NCBI RefSeq assembly: GCF_902830275.1
Contig: NZ_CADESW010000007.1
Location: forward strand, 124,001 to 188,000
Reading direction: 5' to 3'
DNA from: Burkholderia stagnalis
GTDB lineage: Bacteria; Pseudomonadota; Gammaproteobacteria; Burkholderiales; Burkholderiaceae
Length of the DNA: 64,000 nt
Shown here: piece by piece, positions 42,064 through 55,494 of the stretch
Layout of the letters: each line of letters opens with the position of its first letter
Numbering within the stretch: the stretch's first letter is position 1
The notes under the pieces: generated by a model
What the model was told of the DNA's origin: nothing
Databases searched by the model: none
The model's input: only the letters and a program-made list of their open reading frames with translations
Program-made: the position numbers and the translations under genes

Positions 42064-43098
42064 ATGAACGATCGAGTGGCAGGCGCCGGCGAACCGACCG
42101 CCGAGGACACGCGGTGCAGCGCGCAAGGCGACGACGTGCCGGCCGGGCAGGCCGTCGTCAGCGTCGCGCACGATGCCGACGAGCAGGCGCGCAACCTGAT
42201 CGGCTGGCGGCAAACTTACGATCAGCTTGCGGCGGGCCGCTTCGTCGGCACGCTGACCGAGCTGCCGCTCGACACGATGAAGCTGTTCCGCGAATCGACG
42301 AGCCACACGCTGCGCCAGGCGTGCGAAGTGCGCGGCGATGCGTACTGGTTCGGCATCCCGCTCGTGCGCGACGGCGGCGCGCGCGTCGACGCGCAGCGGA
42401 TCGACGCCGGCGCGCTCGCATTCCGCCCCGGCAACGTCGAATTCGAATTGCTGACGCCCGCGCAGTTCGCGATCTATGGCGTGGTGGTGCGCGGCGACGT
42501 GCTGCGCCGCTATGCGGAGCAGGTCGAGCACTGCGGGCTCGACGAGCGGCTGCCGACGCAAAGCGTCGTGCAAGTCGGCGAGGCGCGGCTCACGCGGCTG
42601 TGCACGCTGCTCGGCCAGCGGCTCGACGACGCGGCCGCCGCCGTCGCGCCGCTGCCGGACCCGCAGCGCAACGACCTGCAGGCCGAGGTGCTCGCCGCGC
42701 TGTTCGACGTGTGCGCGCTGCCCGCCGACGGCGCGGCCGGCACGGCGCTCGCCCGCCGGCGCTGGATCGTCGAGCAGGCGCGCGACTACGTGCTCGCGCA
42801 TCGCACGCGCCCGGTCGGCGTGCCGGAGCTGTGCGAGCAACTGCACGTGAGCCGCCGCACGCTGCAGTACTGCTTCCAGGACGTGCTCGGAATGGCGCCC
42901 GCGACCTATCTGCGCACGCTGCGCCTGAACGGCGCGCGGCGCGACCTGTGCGGCCGCGCGGCGGAATCGGTGCAGGACGTCGCCGAGGCGTGGGGCTTCT
43001 GGCACCTGAGCCAGTTCGCGACCGACTACCGGCGGATGTTCGGCAAGCGGCCGTCGGAAGCGCTGCGCGACAGCGCGGTGATGGTCGCGGCGGGGTGA
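42064..43098 (+). CDS. AraC-family regulator, EutR-like
   Basis: 344 residues with a C-terminal AraC DNA-binding domain: VPELCEQLHVSRRTLQYCFQ, then VQDVAEAWGFWHLSQFATDY and FGKRPSEALR. Sequence style and length fit EutR, the activator of ethanolamine genes that senses ethanolamine with B12 (family knowledge). It is next to the aldehyde dehydrogenase and about 6 kb from eutBC, which supports this role. AraC proteins of related length regulate other amine or alcohol pathways, so the name is tentative. Confidence 0.75.
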   Translation: MNDRVAGAGEPTAEDTRCSAQGDDVPAGQAVVSVAHDADEQARNLIGWRQTYDQLAAGRFVGTLTELPLDTMKLFRESTSHTLRQACEVRGDAYWFGIPLVRDGGARVDAQRIDAGALAFRPGNVEFELLTPAQFAIYGVVVRGDVLRRYAEQVEHCGLDERLPTQSVVQVGEARLTRLCTLLGQRLDDAAAAVAPLPDPQRNDLQAEVLAALFDVCALPADGAAGTALARRRWIVEQARDYVLAHRTRPVGVPELCEQLHVSRRTLQYCFQDVLGMAPATYLRTLRLNGARRDLCGRAAESVQDVAEAWGFWHLSQFATDYRRMFGKRPSEALRDSAVMVAAG

Positions 43099-43122
43099 GT
43101 CGGGCGCATTGCCTCCGGAACG

Positions 43123-44211
43123 TCACCCCTGATCGACCGCCGCCCGGCGCGGTGCCGGCCAGTCGAGCGCATCCCAATCGAGCGCGCGATACGCCGCGTC
43201 GACTGCCGCGAGATCGTCCGGTGCTTCGCTGCGATGAATCCCGCGCAGCGCGTCCGGCACGTCGAGGGCGACCGGCACGCAATGCGGATAGTCACGCATG
43301 CGCAAGCCCGGCGCGATCGTCGTGAAGCAGGCGAGCGTCGGCACGTCGAAACCGTCGGCGAGATGGAGCGCCGCCGTATCCGACGAGAACAGCATGTTCG
43401 CGCCCCTGACCCACGCGATGAAGGCCGCGGTATCGCGGGCGAACGGGCTCACATCGGTATAAGCCGGATGCGCGAGCGGCTCGAAGCCGACGACGGGCAG
43501 CCCGTAGCGCCGCGCGAGCCGCTCGACGCACGCGGCGCGCAACGCGGGCGGCACGCTGCGCACGGCGGTGCTCGCGCTCGGGCAGAACAGCACGTACGGC
43601 CGTCGCCACACCTCCGGCAGCGCGGGCAGCGGCAGCCGCGCGAGCCAGCGGTTGCGCTTCGCTGCTGCGGGCACGGCGGCCGGCTCCGCGCCGAGCGCCG
43701 CGAGAAAGAAGTCGATCATCGGCAGCCGCGCGAAATCCGGCCAGTAAAGGTGGTTGCCGACATCGATGCGGATCGCGCCGGCCGGCAGCGTGTCGGCCGG
43801 CCACGGCAGCGTGTGCGCCGGCGCGACGACGCCGGCCGCGAGCGCGTACAGCGCGTCGACATGGCGCGGCGCGCGGGCCGGGCGGTACAGCGTGAAGCGC
43901 AGCCCCGGGTGCGCGTCGCGCAGCGCGGCGAGCGCGGTCAGGCCGATCACCGAATCGCCGAGCGCGACGCCCATCCCGTTGATCACGTGCACGTGCAGCG
44001 TGCCGTCGTAAGCGAGCCGGAACGGCTGCGTGGCGGCGTGCAGCAGGCCCAGCGCGGGCGCGGCCGGCACGTGGCCGGCCGCGGCGCCGTGATCATGTTC
44101 GAGATCGTAGGGGGCGACGAGCGTGCGGTCCGGCGCGAGCAGCGTGCCGGGCCAGACGAGCGCGTCGCCTGCCGACAGCGCATCGCCCGCCGCGCACGCG
44201 CCCATCGTCAT
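43123..44211 (-). CDS. Glycosyltransferase family 9-like (heptosyltransferase-fold) protein
   Basis: 362 residues from an ATG that overlaps the upstream stop by four bases (ATGA). The N-terminal half has HVHVINGMGVALGDSVIGLTA, like the G-D-xxx-T start of ADP-heptose transferases. The C-terminal half has PYVLFCPSASTAVRSVPP, RYGLPVVGFE and SSDTAALHLADGFDVPTLAC, the nucleotide-sugar-binding signature of GT9. The acceptor is unknown. Tight coupling to a ThDP-dependent enzyme is unusual for GT9 genes, so it may have been recruited to another role. Confidence 0.62.
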   Translation of the reverse strand: MTMGACAAGDALSAGDALVWPGTLLAPDRTLVAPYDLEHDHGAAAGHVPAAPALGLLHAATQPFRLAYDGTLHVHVINGMGVALGDSVIGLTALAALRDAHPGLRFTLYRPARAPRHVDALYALAAGVVAPAHTLPWPADTLPAGAIRIDVGNHLYWPDFARLPMIDFFLAALGAEPAAVPAAAKRNRWLARLPLPALPEVWRRPYVLFCPSASTAVRSVPPALRAACVERLARRYGLPVVGFEPLAHPAYTDVSPFARDTAAFIAWVRGANMLFSSDTAALHLADGFDVPTLACFTTIAPGLRMRDYPHCVPVALDVPDALRGIHRSEAPDDLAAVDAAYRALDWDALDWPAPRRAAVDQG

Positions 44212-45911
44212 GCGCCGCGCGCGCGGCGGCCCTGTTCGCGGATCTGTTCGAGCGTCGCGGCCGGCGTGCTCGCGTCCTGCGGCACGCGGATCTCGATCAG
44301 CGCCGGCAGCCCGCAGGCCAGCGCGCGCTCGAGCGCGGGCGCGAACTCGGCGGTGCGCTCGACCGTTTCGCCGTGCGCGCCGAACGCGCGCGCATACGCG
44401 GCGAAATCCGGGTTCGTGAGCCCGGTGCCGTGCACGCGGCCCGGATAGTTGCGCTCCTGATGCATGCGGATCGTGCCGAAATGCCCGTTGTTGACGACGA
44501 TCACGACGATGTTCAGCCCGTATTGCATCGCGGTCGCGAGCTCGTTGCCGGCCATCATGAAGCAGCCGTCGCCGGCGAGCGCGACGACCGTTCGCGACGG
44601 GTACAGCGACTTCGCGGCGAGCGCGGCCGGCACCCCGTAGCCCATCGCGCCGCTGGTCGGCGCGAGCTGCGAGCGGAAGTGCCGGTACGCGAAGTGCCGG
44701 TGCAGCCAGATCGCGTAATTGCCCGCGCCGTTGGTCAGGATCGCGTCGTGCGGCAGGCGCTCGCGCAGCTGCGTCATCACGTCGCCGAGCTGGACGTCGC
44801 CGGGCATCGGCAGCGGCGCGTGCCAGTCGAGATAGGCGCGATGCGCGTCGGCCGCGCTGCCGGCCCACGCGGGCGTGGGCGGCGGCTCGAGCACGGCGAG
44901 CAGCGCCGTGATTTCCGGCATGCCCGACACGATCGGCAGGTCGGCCGCGTAGACCCGGCCGAGCTCGTCCGCGCCCTGGTGGACGTGGATCAGCGTCTGG
45001 CGCGTCTTCGGGATCTCGAGCAGCGTGTAGCCGCCGGTGGTCGCCTCGCCGAGGCGGGGGCCGAGTGCGAACAGCAGGTCGGCTTCGCGGATGCGCCGCG
45101 CCAGCGCCGGGTTGATGCCGAGGCCGACGTCGCCCGCGTAGTTCGGGTGCGCGTTGTCGACGGTGTCCTGATAGCGGAACGCGCACGCGACCGGCAACTG
45201 CCAGCGCTCGACGAAGCTGCGCAGGTTCGCGCACGCGTCGGTCGTCCAGCCGCTGCCGCCGACCACGACGAACGGCCGTTCCGCGCGCGCGAGCCGCTCG
45301 CGCAGCTCGTCGATCTGCGCGGCGGACGGCGCGGCCGCAATGCGCTTCGCGGGCGGCGCGACCGGCTGCGGCGCGCACGGCTCGGACAGCACGTCCTCGG
45401 GCAGCGCGAGCACGACCGGGCCGGGGCGGCCGGCGGTCGCGACGTGGAATGCGTGGCTCAGGTATTCCGGCAGGCGGCGCGGATCGTCGACCTGCGCGAC
45501 CCATTTCGCCATCTCGCCGAACATGCGGCGGTAGTCGATTTCCTGGAACGCCTCGCGATCGAGATGCTCGCGCGCGCACTGGCCGATGAACAGGATCATC
45601 GGCGTCGAATCCTGGAAGGCGGTGTGCACGCCGATCGACGCGTGCGTCGCGCCTGGCCCGCGCGTGACGAACGCGATGCCGGGGCGGCCGGTCAGCTTGC
45701 CGACCGCCTCCGCCATGTTCGCGGCGGCCGCCTCGTGGCGGCAGACCACCGTCTGGATGCGCGCGGTGTGGTCCGCCAGCGCATCGAGCACGGCGAGAAA
45801 ACTCTCGCCCGGCACGCAGAACACGCGTTCGACGTGATTGGCGAGCAACGCATCGACGAGCAGGCGCGCGCCGTTGACGCCGCGCGGCTCGAGATCCTCG
45901 GAATGCGACAT
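44208..45911 (-). CDS. Thiamine diphosphate-dependent enzyme (acetolactate synthase-like)
   Basis: 567 residues with the three domains of the ThDP decarboxylase/synthase family. The N-terminal Pyr domain has the catalytic glutamate Glu60 in VVCRHEAAAANMAEA. A central domain follows. The C-terminal PP domain has the cofactor motif GDGCFMMAGNELATAMQYGL then VNNGHFG. It resembles acetolactate synthase large subunits and benzoylformate-decarboxylase-like enzymes, but no small subunit gene is present. It is translationally coupled to the GT9-like gene. Substrate unknown. Confidence 0.85.
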   Translation of the reverse strand: MSHSEDLEPRGVNGARLLVDALLANHVERVFCVPGESFLAVLDALADHTARIQTVVCRHEAAAANMAEAVGKLTGRPGIAFVTRGPGATHASIGVHTAFQDSTPMILFIGQCAREHLDREAFQEIDYRRMFGEMAKWVAQVDDPRRLPEYLSHAFHVATAGRPGPVVLALPEDVLSEPCAPQPVAPPAKRIAAAPSAAQIDELRERLARAERPFVVVGGSGWTTDACANLRSFVERWQLPVACAFRYQDTVDNAHPNYAGDVGLGINPALARRIREADLLFALGPRLGEATTGGYTLLEIPKTRQTLIHVHQGADELGRVYAADLPIVSGMPEITALLAVLEPPPTPAWAGSAADAHRAYLDWHAPLPMPGDVQLGDVMTQLRERLPHDAILTNGAGNYAIWLHRHFAYRHFRSQLAPTSGAMGYGVPAALAAKSLYPSRTVVALAGDGCFMMAGNELATAMQYGLNIVVIVVNNGHFGTIRMHQERNYPGRVHGTGLTNPDFAAYARAFGAHGETVERTAEFAPALERALACGLPALIEIRVPQDASTPAATLEQIREQGRRARGA

Positions 45912-46177
45912 GGGATGCCGTCTCCCTGGGTAGCGGGACGTACAGCTTACGCCGGTTCGGGGGAGGGTGAAAAGTGTCGGAACGCGGATGGAGAAGGATC
46001 GGCGATTGGCCGGAAGGCCAGCTTGCGCGCGTGTTGCGACCGATCAAAAGTGTCACATCGGTGCCGAGTCGAATGCCGACCCGGATCGCTGAAACGATGC
46101 TGCCAATTAACAGTAAGATGGTCGATCATTCAATAGTAAAGTGTCCCTCTGAATCATCGATGGGGTCGAGCATCATC

Positions 46178-46636
46178 ATGGCAACCGAAACGATCGACCA
46201 GAAGACACTCACGCAGCTTGTCGAGGCGGGCGCCGTGCGCAACGCGCGCGTGGTGGGCCGCGGCAACGGCTGGGCCGTCGCGGCCTGCTATGGCACCACC
46301 GAGCGCTTTCTGTCGGCCAGACGCGGCGACGTGCGCGTGTTTCGCCGATTCGAAACGCTGGTGGGTTTTCTGCGCGAGATCGGCATCAGCCGATTCGACG
46401 TGGACGCGTCGGATTTCGATCCCGATGCTGCCGGTCGAGCCACCCGGCCCGATCGCGCGGTCGCGCTGAAAGCGGCGCACGAGGCGGCGGCTTACGATCG
46501 CTGGTTGCGCGAGCAGGTGCAGCAGGCCCTGGACGACCCGCGGCCGTCCATTCCCGACGCCGAGGTCAAGGCCGAGTTTGCTTCGCGTCGTGAGGCGCTG
46601 CGACAGCGGATCGCGAAGCAAGGGGGCAAGGCTTGA
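46178..46636 (+). CDS. Two-part antitoxin: ParC-like N-terminal domain and PaaA/ParD-like C-terminal tail
   Basis: 152 residues. Residues 1-85 (KTLTQLVEAGAVRNARVVG, GWAVAACYGTTERFLSARRG, RRFETLVGFLREIGISRFDVD) resemble plasmid ParC-like partition-associated proteins as I recall them. Residues 100-152 (AYDRWLREQVQQALDDPRPS, IPDAEVKAEFASRREALRQR) look like the toxin-binding tail of PaaA/ParD antitoxins. It overlaps the RelE/ParE toxin by four bases. An alternative start at 46160 adds six residues. The upstream gap (45912-46177) is A/T-rich near 46090-46150, a likely promoter. Confidence 0.7.
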   Translation: MATETIDQKTLTQLVEAGAVRNARVVGRGNGWAVAACYGTTERFLSARRGDVRVFRRFETLVGFLREIGISRFDVDASDFDPDAAGRATRPDRAVALKAAHEAAAYDRWLREQVQQALDDPRPSIPDAEVKAEFASRREALRQRIAKQGGKA

Positions 46637-46917
46637 CGTTCGCGCTGCACTGGAATCCGAACGCATGCGAGGATCGTGGCGCCATCATGGACTTCATCGG
46701 CCAGGACAACCCGGTGGCCGCGCTGGAGCTGGACGAACGGATCGATGAAATGGTCGAGGCACTGCCGGCGCATCCCGAGCTGTGTCGGCCGGGGCGCGTG
46801 CAGGGCACTCGCGAGTTGGTGATTGCGCCGAACGACGTGCTCGTGTATCGCATTCGGCGCGCTGAAGGCGCCATCGAGATTCTGCGCGTGCTGCATGCGC
46901 GACGGCAGTGGCCGTAA
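46633..46917 (+). CDS. RelE/ParE-family toxin
   Basis: 94 residues from a TTG start whose TTGA overlaps the antitoxin stop. The fold is readable from FALHWNPNACEDRGAIMDFI, LPAHPELCRPGRVQGTRELV, PNDVLVYRIRR and EILRVLHARRQWP, the last being the usual RelE/ParE C-terminal strand. Members cleave ribosome-bound mRNA or inhibit gyrase; which applies here cannot be told. The complete toxin next to a coupled antitoxin suggests an active module. Confidence 0.85.
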   Translation: MTFALHWNPNACEDRGAIMDFIGQDNPVAALELDERIDEMVEALPAHPELCRPGRVQGTRELVIAPNDVLVYRIRRAEGAIEILRVLHARRQWP

Positions 46918-46935
46918 CAAAAATGGGAGACGGCA

Positions 46936-47172
46936 ATGAAACTCACCCGAATGTTCACATCCGGCAACGCCCAAGCCGTGTGCATCCCCGCCGATCTGGC
47001 CTGCGAGCGCAGCGACATCGAACGCGAAATCGAGCGCGTGGGCAATGAAATTCGTATTCGACCGATGCGGCGTTCGTTGGCGGACGTGCTCGAGAAGTTT
47101 GCGACATTCGGGCCGGATTTCATGGCCGACGGCCGCGGCGGGCAGGAGCACGCCAGGCGCGAGGGCCGGTGA
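46936..47172 (+). CDS. Orphan VapB-type (AbrB/MazE-fold) antitoxin
   Basis: 78 residues. The swapped-hairpin DNA-binding start (TRMFTSGNAQAVCIPADLAC) and a C-terminal tail with DVLEKFATFGPDFMADGRGG and HARREGR are those of VapB antitoxins. A PIN-domain VapC toxin normally follows with overlap, but here only 33 bases separate it from the end of sdaA on the other strand, so VapC is missing. It lies 18 bases after the ParE-like toxin. Its role may now be regulatory or it is a relic. Confidence 0.8.
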   Translation: MKLTRMFTSGNAQAVCIPADLACERSDIEREIERVGNEIRIRPMRRSLADVLEKFATFGPDFMADGRGGQEHARREGR

Positions 47173-47205
47173 TGCCGTGCCCGCGCCTGCCCGACCGTGC
47201 CGCCA

Positions 47206-48594
<1,389 letters not shown>

Positions 48595-48621
48595 TTCGTT
48601 TCCTGTATTGCTGTAATAAGT

Positions 48622-49752
48622 CTAGCGCGCCTGCAGCGGCAAGCACGCGGCTAGCCATGCGGGCGGCGTCGGGGAGAGCTGCCGCGCGACGCGGGCGTAG
48701 CGCCCGTCGAGGCGCGCGGCCAGATGAAACAGTTCGGTGGCGTTTTTCGGGTCCCACTGCCCCGTGTAGCCCGGAATCCCGGCTTCGCGGCGCTTCGCGT
48801 CGAACGGCACCGGCGAGTGCACGAATTCCTCGTGCGTCTTCTCGCCGAGCGCATACGGCACGAGCCAGTCGAGCGCGGCGGCGAGCGTCGCGCCGTTCGA
48901 GCCCTTTTCGCGCAGCCAGTTGCGGTTGAAGCGGCGCGCGGCCAGCGCGGCGGTCGCGAGCGGCTGCAGGTCGTAGACGGCGTAATGCAGCGCGTCGCGT
49001 TCCGTGAAGTCGTAGGTCGTGCCGTCCGCGCCGATGTTGTCGGCGAGATGCTCGACGAACAGCCGCTGCGCGGCGTTCATCATCTTGCGATCGCCGAGCG
49101 TGAACGCGGACAGCGCGATCAGCTTGATCCGGTGGCTCTGCCAGTTGTTGCGCCAGGTGCCGGCGAGCGGGCGCGGCTGCGCGTCGATCCGCTCGACGTA
49201 GCCGGCGCCGAGCTTCGCGATGAACGCCGACGCCGCGTTGCGGGTCTTTACCGGCAGCGCGCTGGCCGTCATGTCGTACGCGAGGATCAGGCCGTCGAAG
49301 CGCGTCTCGTCGATCGGGTTGAAACCCGGCTGGTAGGTTGCCACCCACGCGGACAGGAAGCGGTCGACGAACTGCAGGTAGCGCGCGTCGTTCGTCACGC
49401 GCCACGCGAGCGCGGCGTCGCGCATCAGCTCCATGTCCTTCAGCGCGGCGGCGCTCTGGTCGTAGATGCCTTCGTGCGGCAGCGTGCCTTCGGTGTGCAC
49501 GCGCGGCTGCGCCTTCGGCTGCTCGCCGAGATGCGCGTCGACGCCGTGGATCAGCGCCTGCACGCCCGGCTCGCCCTGCGTCGTCTCGCTCGACTGCAAC
49601 GCCGGCGCCGCGCAGAAATTCATCGCCGCGCGCGCGCTGCCTGCCGCGCCGAAACCGGCGGCGGCGATCGACAGCGACGCGGCGAGCGTCGGCACCCACG
49701 CGCGGGCGCGCGCGCGCCGCGCGCCGTGGTCCGGAAACATCGAACGCACCAT
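48622..49752 (-). CDS. Exported alginate-lyase-family protein
   Basis: 376 residues from the ATG at 49752, which has AAGGAG 6 bases upstream (an in-frame ATG 15 bases further up contains that site). A signal peptide (VPTLAASLSIAAAGFGAAGSARA) is followed by an all-helical domain with LAGTWRNNWQSHRIKLIALS, where NNWxSH resembles the catalytic Asn/His region of alginate lyases (PF05426-like), and HLADNIGADGTTYDFTERDA. It probably cuts a uronate polysaccharide in the periplasm or outside; the substrate is unknown. It lies unexpectedly between gcvP and sdaA. Confidence 0.75.
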   Translation of the reverse strand: MVRSMFPDHGARRARARAWVPTLAASLSIAAAGFGAAGSARAAMNFCAAPALQSSETTQGEPGVQALIHGVDAHLGEQPKAQPRVHTEGTLPHEGIYDQSAAALKDMELMRDAALAWRVTNDARYLQFVDRFLSAWVATYQPGFNPIDETRFDGLILAYDMTASALPVKTRNAASAFIAKLGAGYVERIDAQPRPLAGTWRNNWQSHRIKLIALSAFTLGDRKMMNAAQRLFVEHLADNIGADGTTYDFTERDALHYAVYDLQPLATAALAARRFNRNWLREKGSNGATLAAALDWLVPYALGEKTHEEFVHSPVPFDAKRREAGIPGYTGQWDPKNATELFHLAARLDGRYARVARQLSPTPPAWLAACLPLQAR

Positions 49753-49831
49753 GCGGAACTCCTTCATTGGCTGGATCGCGTGTGATGTTAGCCGGATTGA
49801 CGCGCGCGCGTGAGCCGCTTCGGCTGCGCAT

Positions 49832-49862
49832 GCAAAAACCGCACGCAACCGGGGTTGCGTGC
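49832..49862 (-). terminator. Rho-independent terminator after gcvP
   Basis: Read on the minus strand, CCGCACGCAACC (49862-49851) pairs with its complement at 49848-49837 and is followed by five T residues (A49832-49836 on the plus strand). It is a perfect 12-bp stem 48 bases beyond the gcvP stop. Confidence 0.88.
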
Positions 49863-49909
49863 GGTGTGCCGTCAGCATGGTGCGGGCGAACCCTGGAACG
49901 GCGCGCGCG

Positions 49910-52837
<2,928 letters not shown>

Positions 52838-52898
52838 GGCGTGACTCTGGTCCCGCGCGGGCCGGCTGGCCGGCCCCGCGCGGTTTCGGGTGAGGGGA

Positions 52899-53279
52899 TT
52901 AGTCGATCAGCTTGCTGTAGGCAGCGGCGTCGAGCAGGTTGTCGGTCGATGCGCCGTCGGCGAGCTTGATCTTGAACAGCCACGTGTCGTACGCGTCGCT
53001 GTTCACTTCTTCCGGCGTGTCGACGGCGTCCGCGTTGATCGCGACCACTTCGCCCGTCACGGGCGAATAGATGTCCGACGCGGCTTTCACCGATTCGACG
53101 ACGCCGATCGCGTCGCCTGCCTTCACCTGCTTGCCGACTGCCGGCAGTTCGAGGAAAACGATGTCGCCGAGCGTGCTTTGCGCGTGGTCGGTGATGCCGA
53201 TCGTCAGCGTGCCGTCGGCTTCGGTGCGGATCCACTCGTGTTCGTCGGTGTACTTGAGTTCGGCCGGAACGTTGCTCAT
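52899..53279 (-). CDS. gcvH: Glycine cleavage system H protein
   Basis: 126 residues. Small carrier whose lipoylated lysine, Lys65 in [14 protein letters not shown], shuttles the aminomethyl group between GcvP, GcvT and lipoamide dehydrogenase. The length is standard. The gap to gcvT contains a perfect 9-bp hairpin (GGCGCACCG/CGGTGCGCC, 53319-53339) without a T-run, more likely an RNA-processing or stability element than a terminator. Confidence 0.97.
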   Translation of the reverse strand: MSNVPAELKYTDEHEWIRTEADGTLTIGITDHAQSTLGDIVFLELPAVGKQVKAGDAIGVVESVKAASDIYSPVTGEVVAINADAVDTPEEVNSDAYDTWLFKIKLADGASTDNLLDAAAYSKLID

Positions 53280-53383
53280 CGGATGCTCCTGAATAGAAAG
53301 GGTGTGATTCTTCGTTCTGGCGCACCGTGACGGTGCGCCGGGTGTGGGTCGCCGGGCGCCATGCCGCCCGGCCCTCGGGGTCG

Positions 53384-54502
53384 TTACGCAGCGAGGACCT
53401 TGCCGTTGCGCACGAACGGCAGTTTTACCACGCGCGCGGGAAGTTGCTTGTCGCGAATCTGCACGTGCACGGTGTCGCCGATCTGCACGGCCGCGGGCAC
53501 GCGCGCGAAGGCGATCGATTCCTGCATCGACGGCGAGAAGGTGCCGCTCGTGATCTCGCCTTCGCCGTGCGGCGTGACGACTTTCTGGTGCGCGCGCAGC
53601 ACGCCGCCCGCCTTGCCGTTCTCCTTCTGCAGGATCAGGCCGACGAACGCGGCGCGCGAGCCGTCGCGCTCCAGCGCGTCGCGGCCGACGAACGCGCGCG
53701 GCGCGCTGAGGTCGACCGTCCACGCGAGGCCCGCGTCGAGCGGGGAGACGGTTTCGTCCATGTCCTGGCCGTACAGGTTCATGCCGGCCTCGAGGCGCAG
53801 CGTGTCGCGCGCGCCGAGCCCGCACGGCCGCACGCCGTTCTGCTGCAGCGCGTTCCACAGCGCCTCGACGTGCAGGGCCGGGACGATCACCTCGAAGCCG
53901 TCCTCGCCGGTATAGCCGGTGCGCGCGATGGTGAGATCGCCGAACGGCGTGCCCGCGACCTGCGCGGCATTGAACGGCTTCAGCTCGCTCGTCGCGGCGC
54001 GCGCGGCGGGCAGCGTCGCCCAGGCCTTTTCGCGGGCGTTCGGGCCCTGCACGGCGACGATCGCGAAATCGCGGCGCGGCGCGATCGTCAGGCCGTAGCC
54101 GCCTTGCTCGTTGAGCTGGTTGAACCACGCGATGTCCTTCTCGGCGGTGCCGGCGTTGACGACGACGCGGAAGAAATCCTCGGTGAAGTAATAGACGATC
54201 AGGTCGTCGATGACGCCGCCCTGCGGGTTGAGCAGGCACGAGTAGAGCGCCTTGCCGGGCGTCTTCAGCCTGCCGACGTGGTTCGCGATCGCGTGCTCGA
54301 AGAACGCGCGCACGCGGCTGCCGGTGAAATCGACGACGCACATGTGCGACACGTCGAACATGCCGGCATCGGTGCGCACGGCCTGGTGTTCGTCGATCTG
54401 CGAGCCGTAGTTGACGGGCATGTCCCAGCCGCCGAAATCGACCATGCGAGCGTTGAGCGCACGGTGCGCGGCGTTGAGCGGGGTATGTTTGAGTGCGGTC
54501 AT
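53384..54502 (-). CDS. gcvT: Aminomethyltransferase, T protein of the glycine cleavage system
   Basis: 372 residues. Moves the one-carbon unit from lipoyl-GcvH to tetrahydrofolate. It starts [20 protein letters not shown]; the folate-binding region [14 protein letters not shown], then [10 protein letters not shown] and the C-terminal [13 protein letters not shown] are typical. First gene of the operon; a tandem glycine riboswitch ends about 85 bases upstream of the ATG. Confidence 0.98.
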   Translation of the reverse strand: MTALKHTPLNAAHRALNARMVDFGGWDMPVNYGSQIDEHQAVRTDAGMFDVSHMCVVDFTGSRVRAFFEHAIANHVGRLKTPGKALYSCLLNPQGGVIDDLIVYYFTEDFFRVVVNAGTAEKDIAWFNQLNEQGGYGLTIAPRRDFAIVAVQGPNAREKAWATLPAARAATSELKPFNAAQVAGTPFGDLTIARTGYTGEDGFEVIVPALHVEALWNALQQNGVRPCGLGARDTLRLEAGMNLYGQDMDETVSPLDAGLAWTVDLSAPRAFVGRDALERDGSRAAFVGLILQKENGKAGGVLRAHQKVVTPHGEGEITSGTFSPSMQESIAFARVPAAVQIGDTVHVQIRDKQLPARVVKLPFVRNGKVLAA

Positions 54503-54587
54503 CGGGGTCTCAGGCAAGGCGCTTGCGCGCGGGACAATACGGCGATGTCGTCGACTGCCGCGGCCCATGGCCTGCGGACGGTCCTGT

Positions 54588-54850
54588 ACATGCCCCTCTG
54601 TCCTCGATACCTGAGAGATTGCGCCGCGGGCGTGGCCCGGCGAACGCGCGCCCCTTCGGTGGGCAGCTTGCCCGCGCTGCTTGTGCGCAACGGGCTACTG
54701 CCGCTCTCCAGAGTGCGAAACTCGCGGCCTGCGCGATGCGCAGGCGGGTTGCTTCGACGCGGCCGGTCCTTTTGCCTGAGAGTTTGCGGGTGTGCCCCTT
54801 CGGCGGCGCGACCGGCGTTGCAGCGATGCGGTCACGCGCTCTCCCGACGC
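54588..54850 (-). ncRNA. Tandem glycine riboswitch upstream of gcvT
   Basis: Two glycine aptamers in series on the minus strand. Aptamer 1 (about 54850-54755) begins GGGAGAGCGCG and contains CCGAAGGGGC and ACTCTCAGGCAAAAGGACCG. Aptamer 2 (about 54720-54588) begins CTCTGGAGAGCGGC and contains CACCGAAGGGGC and ATCTCTCAGGTATCGAGGAC. These are the hallmark conserved strings of the gcvT motif. The tandem form normally switches on glycine cleavage genes when glycine is high. Confidence 0.95.
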
Positions 54851-54966
54851 GTGCGGGCGACTGTACGCGAGCGGGTGAGGCTTGTCAATTTGGTCAAATC
54901 CTTGTCGCTTCGCGACAAGCGGCGGCGCGGGCGCCGCCGCTTTCCGGCCGGCTGCCGGCGCGGGCC

Positions 54967-55368
54967 TCACTCGCCGATCGCGCGCGCCGCGGTGTCGAGT
55001 TCCTGGTTCAGCACGCGCTGCTCGTCGGCCGACAGGCCGCCGCCGTGCTGCGTGGCCATGTCGGTCGATTCCTGGCGGATCACGTCGAGCCGGCGATGCA
55101 GCGCGGCGCCCTGCGGCGGCGGGTAGTAGCCGCCGTTGACGCGCGCGTCGATCCGGCGGCCGAGGTTGTCGATGCGGTTCTGGATCTGCTGCATCCGCTC
55201 GTAGCCGACGACCGGCGGCGGCGGGCTGACCGGCGGGGCCACCGGCGGATTGACCTGCGGGGCGGGGCGGGGCTGGGGCGCCGGGCGACGCTGCTGCGGC
55301 TGCACGATACACGCCGCGAGCGCGGAAACCAGGGCGCAGCACACTGCCGCGCGAATCAACCGTTGCAT
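54967..55368 (-). CDS. Small proline-rich lipoprotein
   Basis: 133 residues. A lipoprotein signal peptide ends at the lipobox LAAC with Cys20. A proline-rich linker (about 25-53) follows, then a helical segment of heptad style (YERMQQIQNRIDNLGRRIDA, RVNGGYYPPPQ). The pattern is of a periplasm-facing lipoprotein with a short coiled coil. No function is recognised. It lies upstream of the riboswitch region on the same strand, with 117 bases between its stop and the start of the first aptamer. Confidence 0.75.
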   Translation of the reverse strand: MQRLIRAAVCCALVSALAACIVQPQQRRPAPQPRPAPQVNPPVAPPVSPPPPVVGYERMQQIQNRIDNLGRRIDARVNGGYYPPPQGAALHRRLDVIRQESTDMATQHGGGLSADEQRVLNQELDTAARAIGE

Positions 55369-55494
55369 CACTTTCTCCTGACGGTTTGGTGTCGGATCGA
55401 CTTTTTCGAGAAACGCTTCAGACCGGGGCACCGCTGACTTTCGTTCCCGCACCATTTGTAACGGATTGTTCCGGCGGCGGCGACGCGCGCGGTT

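Noticed and set aside
47173..47205. A remnant of vapC after the VapB-like gene
   Set aside because: Only 33 bases remain before the sdaA coding region, with no PIN-domain codons.
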